This document shows positions 8,107 to 17,769 of a stretch of 24,073 nucleotides of DNA, piece after piece; the stretch's first letter is position 1; the number at the start of each line of letters is the position of its first letter. Both the position numbers and the translations under genes were made by a program. This stretch comes from Leptofilum sp050292445 (GTDB taxonomy: Bacteria > Chloroflexota > Anaerolineae > Promineifilales > Promineifilaceae), in contig JBNKLQ010000070.1 in NCBI GenBank assembly GCA_050292445.1, positions 1 through 24,073 on the forward strand, written 5' to 3'. Below the pieces are notes generated by a model, which was given only the letters and a program-made list of their open reading frames with translations, searched no databases and was not told the DNA's origin.

Positions 8107-8169
8107 TTCTCGACACCAGTTTGGAAGGTTGACGAGAGCCGCAGCGAGATAAAATCCACCCATAGCAAA

Positions 8170-8952
8170 TTAATAGACCTCTGGACGGCGGTCGGCGAAA
8201 ACGGGAATTTTGGCCCGGACCTCATCTACCTGGGCCGTATCGATAACGGCCGTTCCCAACATCTCCCCCTGCCCTAACTCAATCACCTTCTCCCCCCACG
8301 GATCAATAATACAAGAATGGCCAAAAAAGTCCGTTTCTTTGCTGCGGCCTACCCGATTGCAAGCCACGACAAACATCTGGTTTTCAATGGCACGGGCGCA
8401 CAGCAAGGTGCGCCAATGAGCCAGACGCGGATGCGGCCATTCGGCAGGGACAAACACCAACTGCGCCCCAGCCAGAGCGTACTGGCGAAACAGTTCCGGG
8501 AAACGCAAATCGTAGCAAATGGTCAAGCCCGCCTTGCCCCAGGCTGTCTCGATCAGAGTGGGCTGCGGCCCTGCAGTGAGGAACTGTTCTTCCTGCATCA
8601 GCCGGAACAGATGGAGCTTGCTGTATTCGCCCAGGGAACGGCCGTTGGCATCAAAATAAACGGCCGTATTGCCAAACTGCCCTTCTCCTAACAGCGACAA
8701 ACATGATCCCAAAATGGCAATCTGGTGCGTTTGGGCCAGCGCCGCTACCTGGGCAAAAATGCCCGCATCCGTTGCCGTGGCGTAGGCTGCTGCATTTTCT
8801 AAATCGTAACCCGTAGACCACAGCTCAGGGAAAACCACCAGATCAGAGCCACGCCGCTTTGCTTCGGCAGTCATTGTTTGCACCGTTGCCCAATTGGCTG
8901 CCGGATCGCCCAGCCTCACATTCATCTGTCCTAAAGAAATTGTTAGCTTCAT
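8170..8952 (-). CDS. Nitrilase-superfamily amidase, omega-amidase/Nit2-like
   Basis: The protein has 260 residues, the usual length for the YafV/Nit2 branch. The catalytic triad of the carbon-nitrogen hydrolase fold is visible: Glu43 in VVFPELW, Lys112 in YSKLHLF and Cys146 in GLTICYDLRFPEL. These enzymes hydrolyse amide bonds, and omega-amidases act on 2-oxoglutaramate or 2-oxosuccinamate made by glutamine or asparagine transamination. A transaminase of the matching family lies at 14086-15246, though on the other strand and about 5 kb away. The leader has AAGGAA about 10 bases before the ATG. An ACGGCCGT octamer sits between that Shine-Dalgarno and the start codon (8954-8961). The superfamily is certain; the exact substrate is inferred. 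Confidence 0.88.
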   Translation of the reverse strand: MKLTISLGQMNVRLGDPAANWATVQTMTAEAKRRGSDLVVFPELWSTGYDLENAAAYATATDAGIFAQVAALAQTHQIAILGSCLSLLGEGQFGNTAVYFDANGRSLGEYSKLHLFRLMQEEQFLTAGPQPTLIETAWGKAGLTICYDLRFPELFRQYALAGAQLVFVPAEWPHPRLAHWRTLLCARAIENQMFVVACNRVGRSKETDFFGHSCIIDPWGEKVIELGQGEMLGTAVIDTAQVDEVRAKIPVFADRRPEVY

Positions 8953-8972
8953 AACGGCCGTTCCTTTTTATT

Positions 8973-9001
8973 TTCAAAATTTACCCGGTTACAGGTATAA
9001 T
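8973..9001 (+). promoter_or_regulatory. Candidate sigma70-like promoter for the kinase-STAND-WD40 gene
   Basis: TTCAAA (8973-8978) and a perfect TATAAT (8996-9001) are separated by 17 bases. Transcription would start near 9008 and leave a leader of about 170 bases before the GTG at 9180. In that leader CTGGTTG (9056-9062) can pair with CAACCAG (9118-9124). Confidence 0.45.
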
Positions 9002-9179
9002 ACACGCATCGGGAGAGGTTAAAAATAGAAGTGCGCAGATTTTTTCGCCTCAGTCCTGGTTGTTTGGGGCCAGGTTGCTCCATCATCTTTGTGCCATCGT
9101 CCATAACATCATCGCACCAACCAGAAGCAGCCGCAGCAACAACATCGCAGCCTGATTGTAGCCTGACTGAATCAATCTT

Positions 9180-12100
9180 GTGAACGAATCTGACCTGACC
9201 GGACGCACTTTCGGAAAATACAAGCTTTACAACCGCCTCGGCGCAGGCGGCATGGCCCGTGTCTACAAAGCGTACCAGGAAAACCTGGACCGATACGTCG
9301 CCCTCAAAGTGCTGCACAGCAATCTGGCCGAAGAAGATGAGTTTATCGGCCGTTTTGAGCGTGAAGCCGCTGCCGTGGCCCGAATGCGCCATCCCAATAT
9401 TGTCCAGGTCTTCGATTACGACACTGAAGGCGACAGCCACTACATGGTGATGGAGTACATCGAAGGTCCCACACTCAAGGCAGAACTAGATCACCGTCAA
9501 TTCATAGAAAATCCATTTACCCTCGAAGATATTTTCAATATCATTGCCGCCCTGGCCAATGCCCTGGATTATGCCCACGTACGCGGTATCATCCACCGCG
9601 ATGTGAAACCGGCCAACATCATGTTCACGCGAGACGGGGAAGTCATTCTGACTGATTTTGGCATCGTGCGCATGTTGGGCCTGCCACGTTACACTTTAAC
9701 TGGCGTTATCGCCGGAACCCCGTCCTACATGGCACCAGAACAGGCCAATTCGCTCACCAGCGACCATCGTTCAGATATTTACTCGCTGGGCGTGATCCTG
9801 TATCAATTAGTCACCGGACATACGCCGTTTACAGGCGACACACCGCTTGAGATTATCCAGAAGCATATTCATGAACCACCACCGCTCGTAGAAACGTCCA
9901 AAAACATACCGATGGCCGTGGCCCAAGTCATTGACAAAGCGCTGGCCAAAGACCCAGCTGAACGATACCAAACGGCCGCATCCCTTACCACCGCCTTACA
10001 GCAAGCATTGGGGCACACTGCCGTTTCCACCCACACCCCCGCACCCATACAACCATTGGCAACGGCCGTGGCTACCCCCAGCGAGCCTACTCCGCGCCGT
10101 CATACCGCCACCTTCGAGATGCCCGACGAATCACCTTATCGCGGGCTGTTTGCCTTTGGCGAACATGACGCCACCAACTTCTTTGGCCGGGAAGCGTTTA
10201 CCGAGCGTCTATTAAATACTGTGCAAGGGCAGCGGCTAGTGGCCATTGTAGGCACCTCAGGCAGCGGCAAATCATCAGTCGTCTTTGCTGGATTGGTCGC
10301 CAGGCTGCGTCACAACCCAGATTGGCACATCCTCACCTTCCGGCCCGGCCCCCATCCCTTCCAGGCACTGGCGGATGCCCTGGTTGCCGAGCAAAACCCA
10401 GAACACAGCCTGGAAGAACGGCAGCAAGCCGCCAGCCAACTGGCAAATGAATTAGAACAAAAAAAGGTACAGCTCGTCTCTCTTCTGCACCAAATATTAA
10501 TCGAAAACAAACCGGCCAAGCAGCTCCTTATCGTCTCCGATCAGTTCGAGGAAATTTACACCCTCTGCGCCGATCAGACCGTGCGCCGCGCCTTCCTCGA
10601 TTTGCTTCTTGAAGCGCTTGACGTCGCCCAATTTCGTGAGATGCCTCTCTTCACCCTGGTTCTCACCCTGCGCACCGACTTCTTAAGCCAAGCGCTCACC
10701 TATCGTCCCTTTGCCGACGCACTGCAAAACACCGACATCAAACTCGGCCCGATGACCCGCCGCGAACTGAGCCAGGCCATTGCAGCACCCGCCCGTCGCT
10801 ACGGGCTGCTGTTTGAAACCGGCCTGGTTGCCCGCATTTTAGACGATGTCGGCGATGAGCCGGGCAACCTACCGCTGCTCCAATTTGCCCTGACGGAGCT
10901 GTGGGAAAAAGCCCGCGATGGCTACCTGACCCACCAAGGGTACGATGCCATCGGCGGCGTGGAAGGTGCCCTGGCCCGCTATGCCGATAAAAAATTCAAC
11001 CAGCTCACCTCCGCTGAGCAGCAACAGGCACGGCAAGTGTTCATCCAAATGGTGCGCCCCGGTTCCGGCACCGAAGACACCCGCCGCCTGGCCACACGCA
11101 ATGAGCTGGGCGAAAGCAACTGGCAGCTCGTGCAAAAGCTGGCCGATGCCCGCCTTGTTGTCACCAGCCTGGCACCCAACGGGCAAGAAACCGTCGAAGT
11201 GGTCCACGAAGCGCTCATCCGAGGCTGGGGTCAGCTGCGTGCCTGGATGGAAGAAGATCGTGCCTTCCGTGCCTGGCAAGAGCGTCTGCGAGCGGCCTTG
11301 CGCCAATGGCAGATGAGTCAGCAAGACAGCGGTGCCTTGCTGCGCGGCACGCTCCTGGCCGAAGCCGAAAGCTGGCTGGCCGAACGAGACTCGTTTTTAA
11401 ACCGCGAAGAACGCTTTTATATTGCTGAAAGCCTCAAGCTGCGCACTGAAAAGCAGCAGGCGCTGGAACAGGAACGGTTAGAAAAACAACATGCCGCTGC
11501 CCAAGCACGCTTTGCCCAACGGCTGGCCTGGCTGACCGGGGCTTTGGTTGTGGCGATTGTGTTGGTGCTTATTTTTGCTTTTACGGCCGTAAACAATAAC
11601 CAGGTTGCCCAGGGAAACGCGGCTACCGCCCGCGCCAACGAAGCGACCGCCATCGCCCTGCGCCAGGCGTCCGAGTTTAGCCAGGCAACCTCGGTGGCCG
11701 CTGAAGCCACCGCCCGCGCCGATGCAGGCCTGCGAGCCACGGCCGAATTCAGCGCCGAAGAAGAGCGCGAGATCGCCGAAATGAACGCTCAGGATGCCAT
11801 TGCAGCCCAAGAAACGGCCGTTTTCAGCGCCAATCAGTTAGCCACGGCCGTCGTTGATGCTGAGCAAAACTTTCGCGCGGCCGAGAACCAATCGCGCTTT
11901 GTCCTTGCCCGCGAACTGGCTGGCATTGCCACCGACCAGCTCAACAGCGATCCGCAGTTGGGGCTGCTGCTCTCGCTGGAAGCCGTCAACCTGACCGAAT
12001 CGGTTGATCTGGCCGCGCCGGAATCAGCTGAGGATGCCCTGTTCCGCGCCATGCAATCGTCCCAGCTGCGGCGCATCTTCTCGGGCCACACCGAAGGCAT

Positions 12101-13946
12101 CAACAATGTGGCTTTTAGCGCCGACGGCCGTTTCCTGGCCACCGTCAGCCAAGATACCGACGTCAAATTATGGGATGTGGCGACTGGGCAAGAGATTGGC
12201 ACGCTAACTGGCCATGGTCAGCCGGTGAATGCCGTCGCTTTTAGCCCGGACGGCAGCCGCCTGGCCACGGCAGGCAACGATGGCTTCATCATTTTATGGG
12301 ACACAACCAGCCTGGAACTCATCACCCCCTTAAATGGGCAGGATGGGGCCGTCAACGACATCGCCTTTCATCCCGATGGCCAACGATTAATAGCCGCCTA
12401 CGCCAGCAGCGCCGTGCGGCTGTGGGACATCAGCAACCGGCGCTCAGAGCTGCGCCTGCTGGGACATGAAGACAGTGTCAATGCCGTGAGCTCTAGTCAT
12501 GATGGTAATCGCTTTGCCTCGGCCGGGGAAGACGGCCGTATCATCATCTGGAACAGCGACACGGGAGCTTCCCTCTTCTCCATTGAGCCATTCCTGGGCA
12601 ATGACGACCGGCCAATCGCCATCAATGCCCTGGCCTACAGCTCAGACGACAGCCGCCTGCTGGCCGCGAATAGCAACGGCACCGCTGCCTTGTGGAACAC
12701 CAGTGACGCCACGCTCATTTTGCGCGTAGCTGGGCACGCCGTTCCGCTGGAGGATGTCGCTTACAGTCCAGACGGCAAGCTTTTTGCCACCGCCAGCAGC
12801 GACAACACAGCCAAAGTGTGGAATGCCGCCACAGGACAGGCCTTGTATACGCTCACCGGGCACAGTAACGGGGTAACGGCCGTTGCCTTCCATCCCACCG
12901 AAGCCCAACTTATCACCGCCAGCAGCGACGGTACCGCCCGCCTGTGGCGTACCGAAGCAGGGCTTTCCCCGCAAATCTTGTCTGGGCATACGGGCACTAT
13001 TTTGGCGATTGCGTTTAGTGCTGACGGCCGTTTCCTGGCGACGGCCGGGGCAGACGAAACAGCCCGCGTCTGGCAAACCGAGGATGGGATGCAAATCGCC
13101 CAATTTGCCGATCACAATAACATCGTCAATGACGTGGCCTTTAATCCCGAAGGCACGCTGCTGGCCACGGTCAGCGATGACCAGAACGCTCGTCTATGGA
13201 ACATTGCCAGCGGGGAGATTCAGCTGCCGGTGATGAACCATCCCGCGCCGGTCAACGGCGTCACCTTTAACCCGGAGGGCACCGCCCTGGTCACCACCGC
13301 CGATGATGGCTTTTTGCGCTTTTGGAATCCAATCGACAACAGCTTACTGCTGCGGCTGCCATATGACGCTGGCTTAACCAAAGTGAGTTTTAGCCCAGAC
13401 GGCCGTTTGGTAGCGGCTGGGGCTGTGGACGGTACGGCCGTTATCTGGAACGTGGTCACCAATGAGATTGTGCAAATTCTCAGTGGGCATGAGGGAACGG
13501 TGAATGATGTGGCCTTTAGCGGCGACGGCCGTTGGCTGGCCACCGCCAGCAGCGACGGCACCGCCCGCCTTTGGGATGTGAACACAAGCGAAACATTACG
13601 CATCTTTTCTGGCCACAGCGGCCCGGTGCTTTCTGTGGCGCTCAGTGCCGATGGCAGCCGTTTGGCCACGGGCAGCGTGGACCGCACCACCAAGCTGTGG
13701 GACACGGCCACCGGGCAAACGCGCCGCACCTTTTTAGGCCACACCTCGGCTGTGAATGCCCTGGTGTTTGCCCCAGATGACGGCCGTTTGGCCACTGCCA
13801 GCGCCGACCGCACGGCCCGAATCAACACATTGGAAACAGTTTCCAACTTGTTCGAGCGGGCCAGGCAACTGGTAACACGCACTCTTACGCCAGACGAATG
13901 TGCCCAATATTTACGCGGTCGTTCTTGCTTGGCGTTTTCTCCCTAA
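9180..13946 (+). CDS. Ser/Thr protein kinase-nSTAND1-WD40 fusion protein
   Basis: The protein has 1588 residues. Residues 1-275 are a PknB-type kinase: glycine loop GAGGMARVY, Lys43, Glu62, HRD with Asp141, DFG with Asp159, and GTPSYMAPEQ. At about 320 PYRGLFAFGEHDATNFFGRE opens an nSTAND1 ATPase with Walker A GTSGSGKS near 358-365. A single hydrophobic segment near 782-804 is a likely membrane helix, followed by an Ala/Thr/Glu-rich helical stalk to about 960. Then come 14 WD40 repeats, enough for two seven-bladed propellers, and a short tail with TPDECAQYLRGRSCL. The GTG is the only plausible start, because an in-frame TGA lies at 9168-9170 and the kinase fold begins at once; no Shine-Dalgarno is seen. 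The kinase and ATPase would be cytoplasmic and the WD40 part possibly outside; this topology is an inference. Confidence 0.93.
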   Translation: MNESDLTGRTFGKYKLYNRLGAGGMARVYKAYQENLDRYVALKVLHSNLAEEDEFIGRFEREAAAVARMRHPNIVQVFDYDTEGDSHYMVMEYIEGPTLKAELDHRQFIENPFTLEDIFNIIAALANALDYAHVRGIIHRDVKPANIMFTRDGEVILTDFGIVRMLGLPRYTLTGVIAGTPSYMAPEQANSLTSDHRSDIYSLGVILYQLVTGHTPFTGDTPLEIIQKHIHEPPPLVETSKNIPMAVAQVIDKALAKDPAERYQTAASLTTALQQALGHTAVSTHTPAPIQPLATAVATPSEPTPRRHTATFEMPDESPYRGLFAFGEHDATNFFGREAFTERLLNTVQGQRLVAIVGTSGSGKSSVVFAGLVARLRHNPDWHILTFRPGPHPFQALADALVAEQNPEHSLEERQQAASQLANELEQKKVQLVSLLHQILIENKPAKQLLIVSDQFEEIYTLCADQTVRRAFLDLLLEALDVAQFREMPLFTLVLTLRTDFLSQALTYRPFADALQNTDIKLGPMTRRELSQAIAAPARRYGLLFETGLVARILDDVGDEPGNLPLLQFALTELWEKARDGYLTHQGYDAIGGVEGALARYADKKFNQLTSAEQQQARQVFIQMVRPGSGTEDTRRLATRNELGESNWQLVQKLADARLVVTSLAPNGQETVEVVHEALIRGWGQLRAWMEEDRAFRAWQERLRAALRQWQMSQQDSGALLRGTLLAEAESWLAERDSFLNREERFYIAESLKLRTEKQQALEQERLEKQHAAAQARFAQRLAWLTGALVVAIVLVLIFAFTAVNNNQVAQGNAATARANEATAIALRQASEFSQATSVAAEATARADAGLRATAEFSAEEEREIAEMNAQDAIAAQETAVFSANQLATAVVDAEQNFRAAENQSRFVLARELAGIATDQLNSDPQLGLLLSLEAVNLTESVDLAAPESAEDALFRAMQSSQLRRIFSGHTEGINNVAFSADGRFLATVSQDTDVKLWDVATGQEIGTLTGHGQPVNAVAFSPDGSRLATAGNDGFIILWDTTSLELITPLNGQDGAVNDIAFHPDGQRLIAAYASSAVRLWDISNRRSELRLLGHEDSVNAVSSSHDGNRFASAGEDGRIIIWNSDTGASLFSIEPFLGNDDRPIAINALAYSSDDSRLLAANSNGTAALWNTSDATLILRVAGHAVPLEDVAYSPDGKLFATASSDNTAKVWNAATGQALYTLTGHSNGVTAVAFHPTEAQLITASSDGTARLWRTEAGLSPQILSGHTGTILAIAFSADGRFLATAGADETARVWQTEDGMQIAQFADHNNIVNDVAFNPEGTLLATVSDDQNARLWNIASGEIQLPVMNHPAPVNGVTFNPEGTALVTTADDGFLRFWNPIDNSLLLRLPYDAGLTKVSFSPDGRLVAAGAVDGTAVIWNVVTNEIVQILSGHEGTVNDVAFSGDGRWLATASSDGTARLWDVNTSETLRIFSGHSGPVLSVALSADGSRLATGSVDRTTKLWDTATGQTRRTFLGHTSAVNALVFAPDDGRLATASADRTARINTLETVSNLFERARQLVTRTLTPDECAQYLRGRSCLAFSP

Positions 13947-14010
13947 CTTTGTTGCCGGTACGGCCGTTCTCTGCCACAATTCCCCCACAACAACACGCCA
14001 AAAACCGTAA

Positions 14011-14062
14011 CCTCCCGTAGGCTCCATAAATGACCTTGGTTTTGTCTGAAACCTGCGGGAGG
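14011..14062 (+). promoter_or_regulatory. Hairpin in the aminotransferase leader
   Basis: CCTCCCGTAGG (14011-14021) pairs with CCTGCGGGAGG (14052-14062) along 11 positions with one G-U pair, enclosing a 30-base loop. It ends 11 bases before the Shine-Dalgarno GAGGAG (14074-14079) of the aminotransferase gene. The CTCC stretches could also pair with that GAGGAG. It could be a regulatory leader, or a terminator for the preceding kinase gene, but no T-run follows. I do not recognise a known riboswitch class. Confidence 0.4.
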
Positions 14063-14085
14063 CTTTCCCACATGAGGAGTACAGC

Positions 14086-15246
<1,161 letters not shown>

Positions 15247-15258
15247 AGAGCCTTCTCG

Positions 15259-16224
15259 CTATAAAGAGCGTTCTGAATATTGGGCGGCGGCGCGCTGGAG
15301 TTCGGAGCCAATTTGCGCCCGCAGCCAGTCGGGAGCTAACACTTCCACCTGGGCGCCCCAGCTACGAATAAACGGCTGCATTTCCTGAGGCTGGGCCACC
15401 TGCACCCGCAGTACGCAGCCGCCATCTTCTGTTTTTTCCAGCTTTTGCGTGGGATGCCACTGCCTTTCGTGAATGTGGGGCGTCACTTCCGGGGTGAAGC
15501 GCAGCACCACATCGGTAATTTCGCTGCCAGCCATGATGCGCCAACCAGACGCCAGGTGACTTTCTAGATCAAACGCTTCCGGCACAGTGAAGCTGCGCTT
15601 GAGCAGCGTGGCGTTTTCCAGCCGGTCCAGCTTGAAAGTGCGAATATCGTCGGCCCAATCGTCGTGGCCAATTACATAAATACCGGAGGGCGTGGGTTCC
15701 AGGGCATAAGGCGCAATGACGCGTTCGCGCAGCTGGCCGCTGCGGGGTGAGCGATAGCCCACACGCACTTTATAGCCGGTGCCCCAACCTTCTGCCAAAG
15801 CTTCCAGCACGGCCACCTGCCGCTGACCATCATGCAGCGTTTGGACGCGGTCTGCGGCTCGTTTGAGGTGGGGAGAAATTGCTTTGGGCAGGGTGATGGC
15901 CAGTTTGCGCAAGGCAGAGGTGACGTGAGGATTGCGCTCGTCGATAGTGCGAGCCAGCAACAGTCCGGCCAGTGTCAGGGCGATGGCTTCATGAAAGGAG
16001 AGGTGGACGGTGGTAAGGTATCGGGTGCGATTCATGCCGAAACGGCCGTCTTTCTGCCAAATCGGCAAGCCTTGTTCACACAAAAAGTCCACATCACGGT
16101 ACACGGTACGCCGATCTACCGCCAGCTTTTCTGCCAGGTCGGTAGCGCGCAATCCATCTGGTGTTAGCAGCAGCAGTTGTTCAATACGGCGTAAGCGAGA
16201 TGTTCTTGAAGCCAAACGAGACAT
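15259..16224 (-). CDS. HTH/WYL-domain transcriptional regulator
   Basis: The protein has 321 residues from the ATG at 16224. The N-terminus is a winged HTH of the DeoR/HTH_11 type (LRRIEQLLLLTPDGLRATDL, then VDRRTVYRDVDFL). The middle and C-terminal parts match a WYL sensor domain (VGYRSPRSGQLRERVIAPYA, IYVIGHD, FKLDRLENATLL) and a WCX-like extension. WYL proteins are ligand- or nucleic-acid-responsive regulators, often near defence or DNA-repair genes. An in-frame TTG exists at 16236, but GGGAGG overlaps it and sits 5 bases before the ATG, so the ATG is the right start. The target is unknown. Confidence 0.9.
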   Translation of the reverse strand: MSRLASRTSRLRRIEQLLLLTPDGLRATDLAEKLAVDRRTVYRDVDFLCEQGLPIWQKDGRFGMNRTRYLTTVHLSFHEAIALTLAGLLLARTIDERNPHVTSALRKLAITLPKAISPHLKRAADRVQTLHDGQRQVAVLEALAEGWGTGYKVRVGYRSPRSGQLRERVIAPYALEPTPSGIYVIGHDDWADDIRTFKLDRLENATLLKRSFTVPEAFDLESHLASGWRIMAGSEITDVVLRFTPEVTPHIHERQWHPTQKLEKTEDGGCVLRVQVAQPQEMQPFIRSWGAQVEVLAPDWLRAQIGSELQRAAAQYSERSL

Positions 16225-16236
16225 TTTTCCTCCCAA

Positions 16237-16611
16237 TATATTAGACCATGCGTTCTATTTTGCCCTGTTCAGGAATAAATGTCAACATTGTGCCTTTACA
16301 ACAAAAGTCCTCTGCAAAAGCAAGAAAGTGATTTGAAATAGTTGCGCCATCCCTCTGGCTTTTGCTAAATTTCTCAGGAATTAGGTGTGTTGCCGTATAC
16401 TCTTTGGTACTTTCTATTGATTGAAGTTCGCCCGATGTGCCATTTGTCTTGACAGAATTTAAGAAACATAATATTAAGATGGGATTTATTTTAAAAACAT
16501 CATGCCATGAAGCTCCTACCAACAAGCCAGCTTCTTACAAAAAGAAAGAATAATTTTGTCGATTAGTTGATTTGGTCCAATCAATAAAGTTTTGTATCTG
16601 CCGCCAAAATA
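16237..16611. other. AT-rich intergenic region before the histidine-kinase operon
   Basis: About 375 bases without a convincing gene. A 94-codon minus-strand frame exists, but it lacks a Shine-Dalgarno and recognisable motifs. A good promoter pointing at the kinase genes lies at 16449-16477. A small hairpin, TTGATT/AATCAA with a 6-base loop, lies at 16567-16584 in the leader. Nothing else is supported. Confidence 0.5.
16449..16477 (+). promoter_or_regulatory. Sigma70-like promoter for the histidine-kinase/McrC operon
   Basis: A perfect TTGACA (16449-16454) is followed by 17 bases and TATTAA (16472-16477), which matches TATAAT at 4 of 6 positions. It would start near 16484 and leave a leader of about 128 bases before the ATG at 16612. 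Genes from 16612 to 20753 are tightly packed in this direction and could all be read from it. Confidence 0.5.
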
Positions 16612-17751
16612 ATGAATTATAGTAAGATAAACATATTATTGATTGAAGATAATCCAGGTGATGTACAACTGGTAAAAAAGATGCTGGGCGAGGCTTCGTT
16701 TTCAGACAATCCAGCAACGGTTATCGACGTTGCCCACGCAAACCGACTGCAAACCGCTCTGGCTCATTTAAAAGAACACACCTGTGATGTTATTCTTTTA
16801 GACCTCTCTTTACCAGATGCTACTGATCTGGATTCAATCTTAAAGCTCAAAGAAAATTATCCTGCAATACCCATTATTATATTGAGCGGCCAAACGATGA
16901 ACCAAACGGCCGTAAAAGCTGTACAGTACGGCGCTCAAGATTATTTAGCCAAAAACGACTTAACAGCACATTTATTGCTCAAAACGATTCATTACACAAT
17001 TGAACGGCATCGTTTGCTGCTAGAAATCAGGGGGCGGGCAGAAGAATTAGAAATCCAAAATTTGGCGCTTAATGATTTTGCCCATACCGTGGCGCACCAA
17101 ATTCAAGGCCTGCTAAGCCAAATGGTTGGCTATGCCAGTTTAGTTGATTCACATTATCAGGAACAGCTAAGCGTGCCTGCCCAGCAGGCCGTTGACCAGA
17201 TCATGCAAAGCGGCTACAAGATGAACAATGTCATCACAGAGCTACTCTTCCTGGCCAGTATGCGTTCTGAAGAGGTGCAGGTGAATGAGTTGGATACTGG
17301 CCGTATCATTTTAGAGGTTATGAAGCGGCTGCGTTATCAAATTCGAGAAACCAAGGCTAAAATCAACTTACCGGACTCATGGCCAGTGGCGATGGGCTAC
17401 GCTCCCTGGATTGAAGAAGTGTGGCTCAACTACATGAGCAATGCTCTGAAATACAGCGGCAATGAAAATGCACCTCCAATTTTGAATTTGAGTGCCACAC
17501 GTGAAAGCAATGGCATGATTCGTTTTTGGCTGGCAGATAATGGTCCTGGTATCTCTGAGATGGATCAAAAACGCTTATTTAAACCACACACCAGGTTAAC
17601 GTCACAAAAGATTCGCGGGGAAGGCTTGGGATTATCCATTTGCTGGCGAATTGTTAATAAGTGTGGTGGCGATGTTGGCGTCGATAGTAAAGAAGGGGCT
17701 GGCAGCTGTTTTTGGTTCACTTTGCCAGAGAAAAAATTCTCTCTACCTTAA
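16612..17751 (+). CDS. REC-first histidine kinase with an atypical H-box
   Basis: The protein has 379 residues. Residues 5-125 are a receiver domain with the acid pocket Glu12/Asp13, phospho-acceptor Asp64 and Lys114. A short coiled linker leads to a dimerisation helix FAHTVAHQIQGLLSQM with His162 as the likely phospho-site. The ATPase part has N-box NYMSNALKY, G1 DNGPGIS and G2 GEGLGLSI. The H-box departs from the common HELRTPL: it has HQIQGLL and lacks the acidic residue and the proline. There is no membrane segment, so the kinase is cytoplasmic and probably takes its input through the receiver. No good Shine-Dalgarno is seen before the ATG. The second kinase gene follows 18 bases downstream. 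Confidence 0.9.
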   Translation: MNYSKINILLIEDNPGDVQLVKKMLGEASFSDNPATVIDVAHANRLQTALAHLKEHTCDVILLDLSLPDATDLDSILKLKENYPAIPIIILSGQTMNQTAVKAVQYGAQDYLAKNDLTAHLLLKTIHYTIERHRLLLEIRGRAEELEIQNLALNDFAHTVAHQIQGLLSQMVGYASLVDSHYQEQLSVPAQQAVDQIMQSGYKMNNVITELLFLASMRSEEVQVNELDTGRIILEVMKRLRYQIRETKAKINLPDSWPVAMGYAPWIEEVWLNYMSNALKYSGNENAPPILNLSATRESNGMIRFWLADNGPGISEMDQKRLFKPHTRLTSQKIRGEGLGLSICWRIVNKCGGDVGVDSKEGAGSCFWFTLPEKKFSLP

Positions 17752-17769
17752 GAAATCAGGATAAGAATT

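Noticed and set aside
8949..9440. 163-codon minus-strand frame
   Set aside because: It lies antisense to the conserved kinase domain and across the kinase promoter, and its protein shows no family features.
13220..13882. 220-codon minus-strand frame
   Set aside because: It is a shadow of the repetitive WD40 coding region. Its repeats mirror the WD40 repeats of the real gene.
14011..14062. Terminator of the kinase-STAND-WD40 gene
   Set aside because: The stem is good, but the loop is long and no T-run follows, so a leader structure for the next gene is the better reading.
16225..16236. TTG at 16236 as start of the WYL regulator
   Set aside because: The Shine-Dalgarno GGGAGG overlaps this codon and is well spaced for the ATG at 16224.
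16241..16525. 94-codon minus-strand frame in the AT-rich gap
   Set aside because: It has no Shine-Dalgarno and no recognisable motif. Its composition looks non-coding, and the opposite strand carries a good promoter.
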